DNA from: Dactylonectria macrodidyma
Lineage: Eukaryota; Ascomycota; Sordariomycetes; Hypocreales; Nectriaceae
Assembly (NCBI GenBank): GCA_020744425.1
Contig: JAGMUV010000002.1
Coordinates: 4,446,501-4,510,500, forward strand
DNA: 64,000 nt
Direction: 5' to 3'
Below the pieces are notes generated by a model that saw nothing but the letters and a program-made list of their open reading frames with translations, was not told where the DNA came from and did no database searches. Numbering within the stretch: the first letter of the stretch is position 1; each line of letters begins with the position of its first letter. This document shows positions 11,400 to 23,017 of the stretch, piece after piece. Made by a program: the position numbers and the translations under genes.

Positions 11400-12096
11400 A
11401 CAGATGTCCCTGCTCCTCCGTCGTCCCCCCGGTCGTGAGGCTTACCCCGGTGATGTCTTCTACCTCCACTCTCGTCTCCTCGAGCGTGCTGCCAAGATGA
11501 ACATCAAGCTTGGTGGTGGTTCCATGACTGCCCTTCCCGTCATTGAGACCCAGGGTGGTGATGTGTCCGCTTACATTCCCACCAACGTCATTTCCATCAC
11601 TGATGGTCAGATCTTCTTGGAGGCCGAGCTCTTCTACAAGGGTATCCGACCCGCCATCAACGTCGGTCTCTCCGTCTCCCGTGTCGGTTCCGCTGCCCAG
11701 GTCAAGGCCATGAAGCAGGTCGCCGGTTCGCTCAAGCTTTTCTTGGCCCAGTACCGTGAGGTCGCCGCCTTCGCCCAGTTCGGTTCCGATCTGGATGCTG
11801 CCACCAAGCAGACCCTCAACCGTGGTGAGCGTCTGACTGAGCTCCTCAAGCAGAAGCAGTACTCCCCCATGGCCGTCAACGAGATGGTTCCCCTCATCTT
11901 TGCCGGTGTCAACGGTTTCCTCGACACCGTCCCCGTCAACCAGATTCTCCAGTGGGAGTCTGACTTCCTTGCCCACCTCAAGACCAACGAGGCGGATCTC
12001 CTTGCCACCATTGATAAGGAGGGTGCCCTCAGCAAGGACACCGAGGCTAAGCTCCGTGACGTTACCCAGACCTTCGTCAAGAGCTTCTTGGGTTAA
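9979..12096 (+). CDS. atp1: Mitochondrial ATP synthase subunit alpha
   Basis: Alpha subunit of the F1 catalytic head of mitochondrial ATP synthase. Five exons, 9979-10050, 10274-10431, 10548-10604, 10664-10784 and 10846-12096, give 552 aa. Residues 1 to about 40 form an Arg/Ala/Ser-rich mitochondrial presequence ([16 protein letters not shown]...RFYAS). The Walker A loop is GDRQTGKTA. The downstream region has [35 protein letters not shown] and the alpha-subunit signature [17 protein letters not shown]. Introns 1 (223 nt) and 2 (116 nt) are longer than average here, the others are 59-61 nt, and all lie in the first third. Codon use is extremely biased to C-ending codons, which explains a long open antisense frame that I reject as a gene. 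Confidence 0.97.
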
Positions 12097-13129
12097 ATCA
12101 TAATCAAAAGCAACATGCGCGGAGCATAACGGGGGCTTTTGGGGATGCTGCTGTCTATACTGAAGTACTGTAGTTGTTTTTCTCTCTTGCGGAGGGAATA
12201 GTCGAGGGGTTGCGCCTGACGGGGAGCGACAATATGAGTTTTAAGGGAGATTCACCTGTCGTATTGCCACATGTAAAATAGAGCACAAAACTCAATGAAC
12301 GCCCTCGATTCCTTTTGTTCACATTTGTGATGGACATGTACCATGTGTGAGGCTCTTTGAGATATGAGGATCATTGCCGCAGTGTATATCAAGTATCTCA
12401 TCAGTATTGGAGAAGTGATTAGTGCTTGACTCCTGGAATACCAAACTCAGTTTCGAAATGAATACAATTGTCCATAAATAAGATGGAAACGAAATAACAA
12501 CCAATGCTCTAGTCTAAATCGATGCGAGTCTGGAGCGGCAGCGATGTCGGCCCGTTGCGCCAACTGCCTTCGCCTCCTGGGGAAAGAAAACATGGCACAC
12601 ATCAACAACAGCAATTAAAAAATAAGCAAATTATAATAGCTCATCATAGTTAAATTAGGATATAAAATATATATAATAAAGACCATAAAGCACACTAAAT
12701 GTAGATATAAGTAATCATTTTATATTAAATTTGCTAAATTAATACTAAAGGCATGGAGTATCGCAATGGTCTGTGGTGTGTCGTGTTTTTCTGCCACGCC
12801 TTGCTTCCCTAAACTTAGGTGCCTACCCCGTTGAGGGTTCGCTAATTCTGACATCATGCATCTCGGGATATGGCGGCTTCTCCGCTACCATTCTATCATG
12901 ATTGACGATCACTTTGCCCAGTGTGGGGGTGAAGAAGGATATTTAACATCTTGACCATTCGATTCTATTTCTCGGCCTTGTCATTGCTTCCTTCCTGTTG
13001 TTCAATCCTCTTGGCTAGTCACTTGGATCTGACATCACCCCACACGCCTACCATTTGTTCCTTGCCCTTCCAACACCACAAGCATTTCTCTCCTTCGCCA
13101 CCCAACATCCATCGCTCTGCCCAACTGCC
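12097..13129. other. Intergenic spacer with MITE-like element
   Basis: This 1-kb spacer holds the atp1 3' region, an AT-rich inverted-repeat element at about 12579-12799, and the pyrimidine-rich promoter and leader of the hydrate-dehydratase gene (about 12960-13129). No ORF looks coding. Confidence 0.6.
12579..12799. mobile_element. MITE-like element, copy 2 (decayed)
   Basis: The left end GGGGAAAGAAAACATGGCAC (from 12579) shares an exact 15-mer, GAAAACATGGCACAC, with the inner part of the terminal repeat of copy 1 (right arm, reverse strand, near 3043-3057). The right end, read in reverse complement from about 12799, is GGCAGAAAAACACGACACAC. It is a partial inverted repeat of the left end, differing by transitions and one indel. 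The 180-bp interior is very AT-rich. Internal landmarks also match copy 1: TAATAGCT near the left end and GTATYGC near the right end. It looks like a second, more mutated member of the same family. Confidence 0.55.
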
Positions 13130-14481
13130 ATGTCGACTGACGGTGCTGGGCCCGACATGTCAGCCGCAACAAAGGACGTTCTGTTCCGCACTCGGCGGAT
13201 GATCCCGCCGCTGTTGGACAAGTTCCACAAGGGTTCGTGAGGGGTCTTTGTTCTCGTCTCGGGAGCGTAAAACGACGCCGAGAGAACTGACGCGCGCAGG
13301 CCAGCTGGGGCGGGTGGCGGTCATCGGGGGCAGTGAGGACTATACCGGCGCGCCGTACTTTTCTGCCATGGCGAGCGCGAGGCTGGGATGTGACATGGTG
13401 AGTTACGGTTGCTCTAGACGATGGGAGCTCTAGAAGCACAAGGGAGCTCTTGAGGAGGAAGAGCTGGATCCTACTTTGCACATCATCGTTTCCGGTGCCT
13501 CGCTAACCATACCTAGTCTCATGTCATCTGCACACCCGCCGCCGCCGCCGTCATTAAGACGTATTCCCCGAACCTCATGGTCCATCCGCTGATGCGCCAG
13601 ACGCCAAGCCCGAGCCGAACCTCCTCAGCAGCAACGTCAGGGGAGTCGAAAGATCCTGAGAGCGATCCCGAGCACATCTCCGGCCGCGTCATCGACATGC
13701 TCCCACGCCTCCACGTCCTCGTTGTCGGCCCGGGCCTCGGCCGCGATCCCCTCATGCAGGCCACGGTAGCCAGAGTCATCCGTGCCGCTCGCACCCAGAA
13801 CATACCTATGGTGCTCGACGCCGACGCCCTGCTAGTCGTGCAAAAGGATCCGGGCCTGGTGAGGGGCTACGCCGGTGCCGTGCTGACACCCAACGTCGTC
13901 GAGTTTGGTCGACTTTGCGAGGCACTGAAGCTCGACGTACAAGAGGATGCCGGCGACACGGCCAAGGTGGAGGCGCTGGCCAAGGCGCTTCAGGGCGTCA
14001 CCGTTATACAAAAGGGTGGCAAGGACTACATTTCCAACGGCAAGACGACATTTACTGTCGATCTAGAGGGCGGAAAGAAGAGAAGCGGCGGACAAGGAGA
14101 TACATTGACGGGTGCCATAGCTACTCTCCTGGGATGGAGGAAAGCCTATCTGGACCGGCTGTGGGATGTGGGCGAGAACCCTCTCGACGAACACGAGACG
14201 GTTGGCCTTGCAGCATTTGGTGGAAGCGCAATCACAAAGGTACGTCTGGTCAAGTTCTTACCTTTCCCCATCACTGCATCTTATCGTGGCTGGACCCCCT
14301 CTACTATCAAATTGTATCAAGGCTCAATGAGAACTAACAATCACGATAGGAGTGCTCCCGTCTAGCCTTTGCGAAGAAGGGGCGTAGCCTCCAAGCCAGT
14401 GACTTAACGGACGAGGTGCACACGGCGTACCTGAACTTGTTTGGTGAAGTCGACGAGGACGTCGCGGCATCTAGGCTGTAA
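13130..14481 (+). CDS. ATP-dependent (S)-NAD(P)H-hydrate dehydratase
   Basis: Repairs hydrated NADH/NADPH using ATP (NAXD/YjeF C-terminal, ribokinase-like fold). Exons 13130-13232, 13300-13397, 13517-14239 and 14350-14481 give 351 aa. Diagnostic segments are [50 protein letters not shown] and the ATP/substrate motif [15 protein letters not shown]. The first intron uses a GTTCGT donor. Its use is supported by continuity of [14 protein letters not shown] with the family. There is no obvious mitochondrial presequence in this form, so it is probably cytosolic. The fungal genes usually stand apart from the epimerase partner, and none is seen here. Confidence 0.93.
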
Positions 14482-17400
14482 TCGGCCTCCAAATTTTTGA
14501 CGGTGATATTTATGCGAGAGAATTCGAATATTGAATCAAAAATAATGATGCGTTCATAATCCGAGATGGGCTTGATTCTTGAGGGTCCCTTCGACACGAC
14601 CAGGACACACGGAGAGGACCACACGCCAAGCGCCATTCTGGCAAAGTTGACACCCAGAACCCGTCTTCAAGCGTGAATCATATCCTACGTGAACTACGGG
14701 GCCATGGACTCACGTGGAAGCCTCTTTTGCCAACGTGTAAGCAAGCCACTTCCATCGACTCACGATATGACCATGCTAGAGTCACGAGTCTCACTGCCAA
14801 AACTCCATTTGATAATGCCCAGAAGCACCTAGAAGCTCCAGCCACACGACCGCCCCGAAAAAAAGTCTGAGGGCAGAGGCTCCAATCAACGTGGCCTTGT
14901 CCAGCTGTCAAGGCGCGGCGAAGGGAGAGCCTAGAGGGATGAGACCTGCATTTGTCCAGCTAGCTGCATGACAATCTGATTACTGCCGAGATGACGCATG
15001 GATCGTGATGGGCTCCCACGCAAAAGCTATTGTTCAGGAGGAAATTTCGTGATTTGAGAGGCGGCCGACGACGGTCCAGAAGCTGATGGCTGCCGCAAAG
15101 AACGGTGATGGAGGCACGCAAGACTTGACTCAGCGCCCGCTGCTAATCACATGAGGGCCTGAAAGGATGGATGATGGGCTCAAACCTCATGACAAAAGAA
15201 AAGTAGATAAATGACGAGTCTCAAACGTCGTCCTCCCTGCTCTAGCTTCCGACGCAAAGACACGAGAACGTGGCCAATGGCTTCGGGAACGGACCCCAAA
15301 GCCGATACGGGTCGCAGCCAAAGCCCACTTGGAATGCCCTCAAAACCCCACTCATCTGCAAAAGGACGGCGATATATGACGGGCCTAGCCACTGTGATCA
15401 GCATCCGATCCAGCACGCAGGTGCAGCGGGCCAGGTCAGTTCCCGATGCCTGATCGCCAGCCGTCCTCCCCGTCACTGCCTTCCCCGGAAGCATCACCCT
15501 GGTGCGACCAGCTTCGCAAGATTCAGCATGTCTCGTGGTGCAGGGACCCGATCCGCATCTCTTGAGCCAATAGATCTGGTCAGATAGCGAACAAGGGAGG
15601 GGAGAGGAAAGGAGGGGTGCCGTAGTTGAGTGGGAGGATGGCAAGGGAGGATGTCTGGATACTACTCAGTACATCCAGCATCCGTACTGCGGCTTCCCGC
15701 ATGGACAGGAACTGGAGATGTTGCGAGCAAGACGCGACAGACTCTCAGTCAGGTTACCGCAGCGCCCAAAGCAAATATTGAATCGGCCTTGTTTGAGGAT
15801 GCTTGATGTCTCTGCCATTGACAGAAGAGGTCACAAGCCTACTACGCAGTGATGGAAAAGATTGTGAGCGTTAATAAGGGAAGGGAATCAAGGGCATTAT
15901 CGACAAGGGCACCAAAGTGCTTCAAGGATTCCACTTGCGGGCATGGGCGAGCACCACGTCGCATCTCTCGCATCAATGGTCCTCGTCATCCGTTCCCCCA
16001 TCCCTCCGATGTGACTTGTCAGGGATTGCGAGGATATAGTGGCTACTCCAAGGGGTCTGTTCGCCTCTAGTCTCTCGCTTCGATGATAAATTGTCCCAAG
16101 GAGTGGAACCCGAAACTCTGGCCAGGGCAAGATTTGCCTCGTTTCCTGTTCATGAGCGACGTCGGTCCAGACAGCAAAGAAGACGGCGTTTGTTCACTCA
16201 GTCCATGTCTCGCGTCAGAGTCCCACGACAGGAAGCTGGGAACCTCTGTTGGCCGTAAGTGATGGAGGCGAACCGAGACGCGACATTGGAAACATGTCCA
16301 GTAGGACAAGAAGCATCCAAAGCAATAACACAGCATCAGGTCGGGCCCGAGTGGCAAGGAGTCGTGGGGCTTTGGGACAAGTATGGTTGAGATACATGCT
16401 ACATCATGAGTATCTTGAACAGCTCACATGGCGGTGGAGGGTTTTCGAGTCATGATGGTCAAAGCCATGAGCCAGGCGGCCGGGCGAGGTTTCGAAGATG
16501 GAGCACCCGCCAAGAAAATTGCGCGACCCTCTTTCCTACCACGTAGGGCAATAGAACCACCCACGTAGTCACAGGCCTAGGTTTGCTTGTTTGAAAGGTG
16601 TCCGACAAAGCTGAGTTGATAGTGGGGAGTTTGTGCCACACGAATGAGATGCGGCGCGGCCACGCGGGGCAAAGGCAAGGAAATCCGAAAATGGGAAGGC
16701 CGCTGCATGGCAAGATGGTAGACGGGCTGTGCACGAGAGCGACTCTACGCCTCATTGCCGCCTGTTTGTACGTACATACGTACAATAGTGAGCAATAGTC
16801 TGGCCCTTTGTACCTACTCATGAGAGCAGTCATCTTTCTTGGCCGGGGCCGTCTGACAAAAAGCAAATGAAACTGTCTTCAAGCAATCAACGACGTGCTA
16901 CGTACGTACACTACTCCAAGCCTACTACCAGGGGGGGCACGCTGTTTATCTCAGAGGTCCAAATCCACCTCGGTCGTAGACCATTGACCATGTGATTCAG
17001 GTGAGAGAAAATACCAGGCCCCCCTAATGTGAGATCTGATGGATGTTCTGACAAATGATGAAATCTGGAATTACAAGAGCAGGCTTGGGTTGGGTGCCTA
17101 GCTGCGGGCATTTTGAGGAAACGCCAGTTGCCACACCAAGCTGTGGCTGAGTGTAATCTCGTCTGAATAGACGACAGCAGCCTAATCGCAAATTGTGAAA
17201 TCGATCACAAAGACTTCGATAATGGTACTGGAATCCTTAGGTGCGCATGTGCGCGTTTCGCCAGCCTCGGGTGTCTGTCCAAGCTACCTATAGGACGACA
17301 TCATCATGTAGCAGATGGCAACGTGCTAGGCGTCCTGGGTCATAGGTCGACTGCTATGGCCGCATGCGCCAAACTCGCAGCTTCGCCACCATCAGCGGAA

Positions 17401-20400
17401 TTCGGGGCCCGGAAAGCTGATGGTTTCCGATAGGTAGGAAGGAAAATGGCAAGAGGGATCGAAGTAAAAGAAGAGGCGATACTTGCGCTCATCAAGGAGG
17501 GACTAAACGTCTGTCAAAAGTTGAGCTGTCAAAAACACAGGCCACGAGAAGCGGGGCACTGCAATTAGTCCTGAGATTGGACCAATGGGACGAGCCATGG
17601 AGAACAAAAGAAGCAATTTGGCATCCACCCCGTTTAGGGTTTGGTGGAGTGAGTTGCGGAACGGCCGCGGCGGAATAAGCAAGGCCCATGAATGGAGGAC
17701 ACACAAATGGAAGACACCTGCTTCTTGGATACTGCAGCTCGCAAGTTGCACTTGGCTGGTACTAGTTGACACCGATACGGGACGCCGTGGAGTGGGGAAT
17801 GCTGCATTTCCATTTCCATGACGAAGTATTTCAACCAAACTAAACCACCCGTATAGAATATCGTAGCTCATGACATCATGAACAGCTTTGAAACGTGCGG
17901 CAAGGGAATTCGGGATTGACCAATGCAATCAGACACATCAATGACTTGTCTCGTGCGCGTAGGGCGATGTACGTACTATATCTCCCTTTGGCCGTTTGGT
18001 CTCGATGTAGGAGGCTGACTGAGCAAGGTGATAGGATGGTTTCATCGCGCTTCAAAGTAATTTGGCTGCCGCTGCAACAAGAACCCTTGTTGTCCAGTCT
18101 CAAATTCTTCGGAAGGGTCTCTTCCACCACTACCCGTCATGTGAAACCTTTTTAGCACGCGGGTCGACGGTATGGCCGAACACATTGTTGCGGTTCTGAC
18201 AGGGATTGACGGCTCCCCAAGGGACGATCGGCCAAACGGGCCATAGGGATGTTTGAATACGCACCTGTTCGCCCAGAAGGTTGGGGTGGACAAGCTGAGG
18301 ACGGACAGGTTTGGAGCCGAACTAATTAGCAGATCGATGCAAGCGAGGGCGCCAGATTGCCGTCTAGCAAGTTTTTCGCACAAATAGAACCGATAGGGTG
18401 TGAGTCTCGCACTCATGATGCTCTGCCAGGAGTGCTGCCTACCATTTTGATAGGAGGTTTTGCAACCTCGTCCAAAGGATTCGTCTTGGGGCTGGGCCGC
18501 CTCGGTTCCCTTCCCGTGTTGGGATGTGAGTGATGGCTCCCTCGCAGTGCTAGTTGAGGATAGCCCTGTTGTTGGCCCCTCTCTTTGGTTGGCTTCGTTA
18601 GTTGGCAGAGCTGGCCACCCGAAGCCGTTGAACATTGGGGCCGGGGTTAATGAGATGCGATTGAGGGCTTGAGCGAGAGCCAGCGAGTCTTGGCGATAGT
18701 TTTCACCAGTGCGACTACGGTATCGTGCTCATTCTGGAAGAGGGCACAGGTGCGAATGAGTGTGATGGTGTGTGTTAGGGTGGTAGTGTAGTGTGGTATT
18801 GCGATGCTATGATACTGGTTGAACGCCAAAGCTCAACCACCTCACTGAGTCGCAGGATTGCCGAGCCAGGGAAGTTGGAAAGATGCGGTCGCGCCGCAAT
18901 CAAGAATTCATGTCTCGCTCAAGGCGATAGCCGTCTGGGCTAGTTGGCCACTGATGACCACCAAGTCAAGATGTGCAAAATCTCATAGGCTCGAGCATCG
19001 GAACCGCAACGTCAGCTAGGGTGGCATCCAGGGAATGACTGAGCACTCAATCGGGGGCACGGTTCTCGTTAGCAACCACACCTATAGGTTGCCTTTTCCC
19101 TTGACACGGCAGCAATAGGCGCTGCTGGCGCCCAATCTCAGGGGATTATTATGTTCATCGAAAACACTCAGCACCCCGACTTGTCGTGGGTGTTAGCCTG
19201 TGTATGCACGTTGGCTAGGCAAAAATACGAAACCAACTGATACTGGCCACAGTGGTTTGGAGAGAGCAGTGCATTTGATGCCCAAGCCAGATATGACTGT
19301 TGTCCCCACCAACAGACGGAATGCTCGGGTGTTGCCTCTTGTAGATGATGATGGTATGCGATGCACTGGTCTCATCTCTGGGTCCACTCACTCACGTCAG
19401 GTAAGGGTCGCCCACCTTGAGCTTACGGGCAAACCCCAGCACACTCACGCTGCTGACATCGGGCCGCCCTAATGACCAGCCTGGTGGCCACGCTATGGAG
19501 GCAATGGTGTGCGTCGCAAAGCACAAAAAGCAAGTCATCCTCCACTGGCAGCTTCGTGGCAGGGTAGAGATCGCGGGGAGGGAACAAGCCACCGGCAGGG
19601 TTGCTTCTGGGGGCCGGGCCTGCTCCCTGCAGCGGAGGTGAGTGACGGGGCGGGCGGTTCTCCAGCCCGGGCTACGGGCCGAGCACCATACTTCGTAGAT
19701 ACAGAACCATGCTTTTTGCCCACCATCGAACGCATACTAGTTGAGGAGCTGTGGGTTGGCAGCTGCTAGCTACCTTCGATATGGACTGCATACGCCCGTC
19801 CTATATACGGTCACTGGTAGGCATTAGCTGTGTCGTCTCTTTGATGAGGGGGGATACCGGAGGCGACCAGCAGAAGTGCGGGCACCCCACGGAGTGACAC
19901 AAGAGACAAGCAAAGCTAGCAACAGGCCGAGAACACTCTCCTGCACTGTAGCAACGTACCTCGTTGCGATGTAGCAGTGGGCGGGCTATGGCGCACACGT
20001 CGCTGGGCTGACCTGGGCTGGGCTGGCTCGGGCGAGGTGGTTCTCTTTGCAACCATGGCTGGGGTGTGTCCATCCGCGCGGAGGAGGATACTTGGATGCA
20101 TGCTGAGCGACAGCCGTGCTAGTAGCGGCGTCATGTCTCGGTCGAGTCCAGAGAAGCTGCGAGACAAGGAGACAAGGGGACAAAGCAACCAAGGGAGGAC
20201 GATAGAGGACGAACCAAGTAGGTGCAGCAGACTGAGTGGGGGATCCAGGGACGCCCCAGTGAGAACTTGCGAAATGCGACAACGAAGCCATCCCTGTTCC
20301 CGCAACAGCCACTATCGTCTCCTTCCAACGTCTCGGCACGCGGCAGTGGCAGTGGCATTCCTCCAGGGTGATAACTAATAAAGGGATCCCTTGGGCCCCC

Positions 20401-21382
20401 CGGGAACCAAAATGTCTGATGATGGTGATGATGGATGCTCGCTGTCTCTCTCTGTTTCTGTTGAGGGCATAGCTTCCGCTCCAATTTCCAACATACCTTA
20501 CCTGCCTGCTTCTCCTTCCTTGTAGCGTCAGTTCCAGTCAGAGAAGGTGCCGTCGGTGCATCACCGTGGTTCCCTTCCCTGTGCAACACTCCATCACTCT
20601 CGTTCACTCCACTCGTTCGGGCCTCTGCACTTGCCTCACGGCTGTCAATGTCATCAGTTGCCATCAGTTGCCACTACCACTACCTATCGCTGCTCGCTGC
20701 CTGTACACCTCCCGTCTCACCAGCTGCACTGCACTTGCCTCTCGACACTGACACCTGCAACCACATCCGCAACCTGCAACCTCACCATCAACCACAAGCC
20801 CGCACACCACAACACACAGCACAGAACACACAGCGCATCACGAAGCACAGCACATCACCGCACAACGCAACGCAACGCAGAACCCGACATCTCCTGGTAC
20901 AGACACATCGACGTAATCTCCCAGTCCTCGATCGCCGGCTTGTGCGACTCTCGTCTCGTGCCTCCTTCCTTCCTCCCTCAGTGGGCAGGTCGAGGTCACG
21001 GAGTGCGACTTTGCGTTCAAAGTCAGAAGGTGCCAATTGTTGTGCGCTGGTCTCGCCATTCTCTGATACAGTTACTCCCGGCCTCCGTTAGAGCCCACTC
21101 GTGGCCGTGTTCGTGGCCGTCTGGGTAATTCGCCTTGATATTGTTCTCGTGGCCCGGGAAGAAAGAGAGAAAAGGGTTCTGATTCACTCCATATTTACTT
21201 ACATCTCGCCCTAAACTCACCTCACAAACTAGACCAGGTAATCACGCCTTCTTCAGTAAGTCAATGTGCAAGTACTCGTCGCTCGACAACTTGGCCCTCC
21301 ATGTATTTCTTTTCGCTTACACAAGTCCGCCAGACACCCTGCGCGACGTCGTTCCTGTCCCTATATTTCATCACCACTCAGA
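14482..21382. other. 6.9-kb gene desert and long upstream region
   Basis: No gene can be supported in this stretch. ORFs reach at most about 197 codons, have no recognisable domains and overlap freely on both strands. Composition is ordinary rather than AT-rich, so this is not a RIP-inactivated transposon block. TACGTA-rich palindromic patches occur at about 16767-16785 and 16898-16909. From about 20550 to 21250 it is C/T- and CA-rich, like a long promoter or leader for the gene at 21383. Non-coding transcripts are possible but cannot be read from sequence. Confidence 0.6.
21256..21381 (+). other. Predicted 5' UTR intron before the 21383 gene
   Basis: A consensus donor CAG/GTAAGT lies at 21254-21261 and a CACTCAG acceptor ends at 21381, one base before the ATG at 21383. 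Removal of these 126 nt would delete the out-of-frame upstream ATG at 21264, whose 98-codon frame overlaps the main start. The donor match and the fit to the start codon make this a good candidate, but it is a prediction. Confidence 0.6.
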
Positions 21383-23017
21383 ATGGCCAACGGCTTCGAT
21401 AGACTGGAGCGGTTCTTCACCAAGAGGAAGGTGTCGACCGTCTCCGCTAATTCAATCGAGCCGATCATTACCACCGATTTACCGGCCACCGAACCTCAAT
21501 TCCCTTCTCCCTCCTTCATTCGCCCCAAAGCCACACGCATGGCTGCTCGAGAGGAAGTGATAGTTAAACAACCGGGCTCTATTCGATCTCCCTCAGTTGT
21601 TGATGCATACTCACCTCAACGAACGGGATCCATCCAGGCTGCCCAAAGCCCGACCTACTCCTCAGAATCCTATCGGTTGCAATACTCCCCAATCAGGACG
21701 TCCTCGCTCAGGCATCTCCAAGGGCAATGTCCGCGTGACGGGCTTGGAGACTTCCATTTTCCACGACCGCCAACTGTCAATGGGGATATATCTCCTGTAT
21801 CTTCAACGCATCACCAAATGTCAGTGTTTGAGCTGTCGGGGCAACGCAGCCCTCGATCCCATTCACCGCAGAAGGCGAGGATTGGCCCTGATAGACTGGA
21901 CACCCCTCCCGTCTCAGACCTCGACGATGATGACTTGAGTTGTCCTCGATACTTCCGGAACAAGAAGCTTCCTGACCTTCCACACGGTGGCCTACCCACG
22001 CCAGGACCTTCTCCCGAGCTCTCTCCAGTCCGAGACTCTCAATTAAGAGAAACAAGGCCTATCCGCGTTCTGAACAAGGACATATATCGAGATATTCATC
22101 GCCAACTTCATCAGTCTTTTGAAGAGCCTGCACTACGCAGAACTTTGAGTCAATCCAGCTTATCTCTCACAACCAGTACAGGTTCACTAAGCAGCTCGAC
22201 GCTGAGAGAGCCTGATGTCGTCGACTTTCTCAACCTGAGTGACGACGACATCGCGGAGAGTAGCCCAGAAAGCCCTGTAATGTCTTCGGAGTCATATGAC
22301 TCACCAGCCGCTTCTATGATGGCAACAAACATGTCGTCACAACAGCACGAATCTCTCCTCACACTTACACCACCTTACGCCAGCCGCCCTGCCACTGCAG
22401 CCGCCTTCGAGGCTGCAAGAATCGCTAGCCGATACAATTTCGATCTCGTTTACGTTGTTAATCTTTGGCCTGATATCTCTGGTCTCCCAACATCGGGCCC
22501 TGAGGAAACCAATGGATTCTTCGACTCAAACTGTTCTACCAAGCCTCCCAGGGGTATGACAGGACGCTTGCTTGCAGCCTATGGACTTCACAACGTTAAA
22601 TCTCCTTTCCAGATTCATGCTGACGTGCATGGAAAGATTCTACGTGCTGGAGGCTGGATCGAGTACCGGAACCAAGAGGCCCGGAGTGATGAGTTCGCCC
22701 GTGGATACGCTTGCGCTTTTTACACTGGTCAATACTCAAGAAGCGGCTCAATCGGCTCTACCACCGCGTCTTCTTCAACGAGAATGAAACAGAATGATCG
22801 AGGAATTGTCTTTGCGGCGTACAAGAAGCCTAGACCTGATGGAGGTATGGTCGGCGTGGACTCGGACAAACCAGATTTGGCAGCTGTTTATCGAGAAGCG
22901 GAAGCCTTGGTTGAGATGCTCATTGACATCCACGTTGCGAGTCGGCTACGTCAACCTCTCTCGCCTTCTGAAGACACCGAAGAGACGGGCCCGATGCCTT
23001 TGCACCCACCCAACTGA
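21383..23017 (+). CDS. Conserved-looking protein of unknown function (544 aa)
   Basis: I do not recognise a named family. The frame is open from a GTG at 21266, but the first ATG, preceded by a likely intron acceptor, is at 21383 and starts MANGFDRLERFFTKRK. Residues 1 to about 340 are low complexity, rich in Ser/Pro/Thr, with many SP/TP sites and an acidic Ser cluster near 280-310, suggesting phosphoregulation. Residues about 345-530 look folded: YNFDLVYVVNLWPD, then MTGRLLAAYGLHNVKSPF, KILRAGGWIEYRN, EFARGYACAFYTGQYSR and RGIVFAAYKKPR. Alternating hydrophobic strands resemble a GAF/PAS-like sensor fold, but that is only an impression. It is preceded by the largest gene-free region in the window. 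Confidence 0.8.
   Translation: MANGFDRLERFFTKRKVSTVSANSIEPIITTDLPATEPQFPSPSFIRPKATRMAAREEVIVKQPGSIRSPSVVDAYSPQRTGSIQAAQSPTYSSESYRLQYSPIRTSSLRHLQGQCPRDGLGDFHFPRPPTVNGDISPVSSTHHQMSVFELSGQRSPRSHSPQKARIGPDRLDTPPVSDLDDDDLSCPRYFRNKKLPDLPHGGLPTPGPSPELSPVRDSQLRETRPIRVLNKDIYRDIHRQLHQSFEEPALRRTLSQSSLSLTTSTGSLSSSTLREPDVVDFLNLSDDDIAESSPESPVMSSESYDSPAASMMATNMSSQQHESLLTLTPPYASRPATAAAFEAARIASRYNFDLVYVVNLWPDISGLPTSGPEETNGFFDSNCSTKPPRGMTGRLLAAYGLHNVKSPFQIHADVHGKILRAGGWIEYRNQEARSDEFARGYACAFYTGQYSRSGSIGSTTASSSTRMKQNDRGIVFAAYKKPRPDGGMVGVDSDKPDLAAVYREAEALVEMLIDIHVASRLRQPLSPSEDTEETGPMPLHPPN

Noticed and set aside
10840..11976. 378-codon ORF antisense to atp1
   Set aside because: It mirrors the strongly C-biased codons of atp1 and translates to a Gly/Leu/Val/Asp-rich pattern typical of antisense shadows, with no domain.
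15180..15644. 154-codon minus-strand ORF
   Set aside because: No domain or codon bias; looks like a chance open frame.
18042..18635. 197-codon minus-strand ORF in the gene desert
   Set aside because: No recognisable domain, uneven composition, overlapped by ORFs on the other strand; the length is within chance for this GC content.
20131..20664. 177-codon minus-strand ORF
   Set aside because: It lies in a probable promoter or leader and has low-complexity translation without family features.
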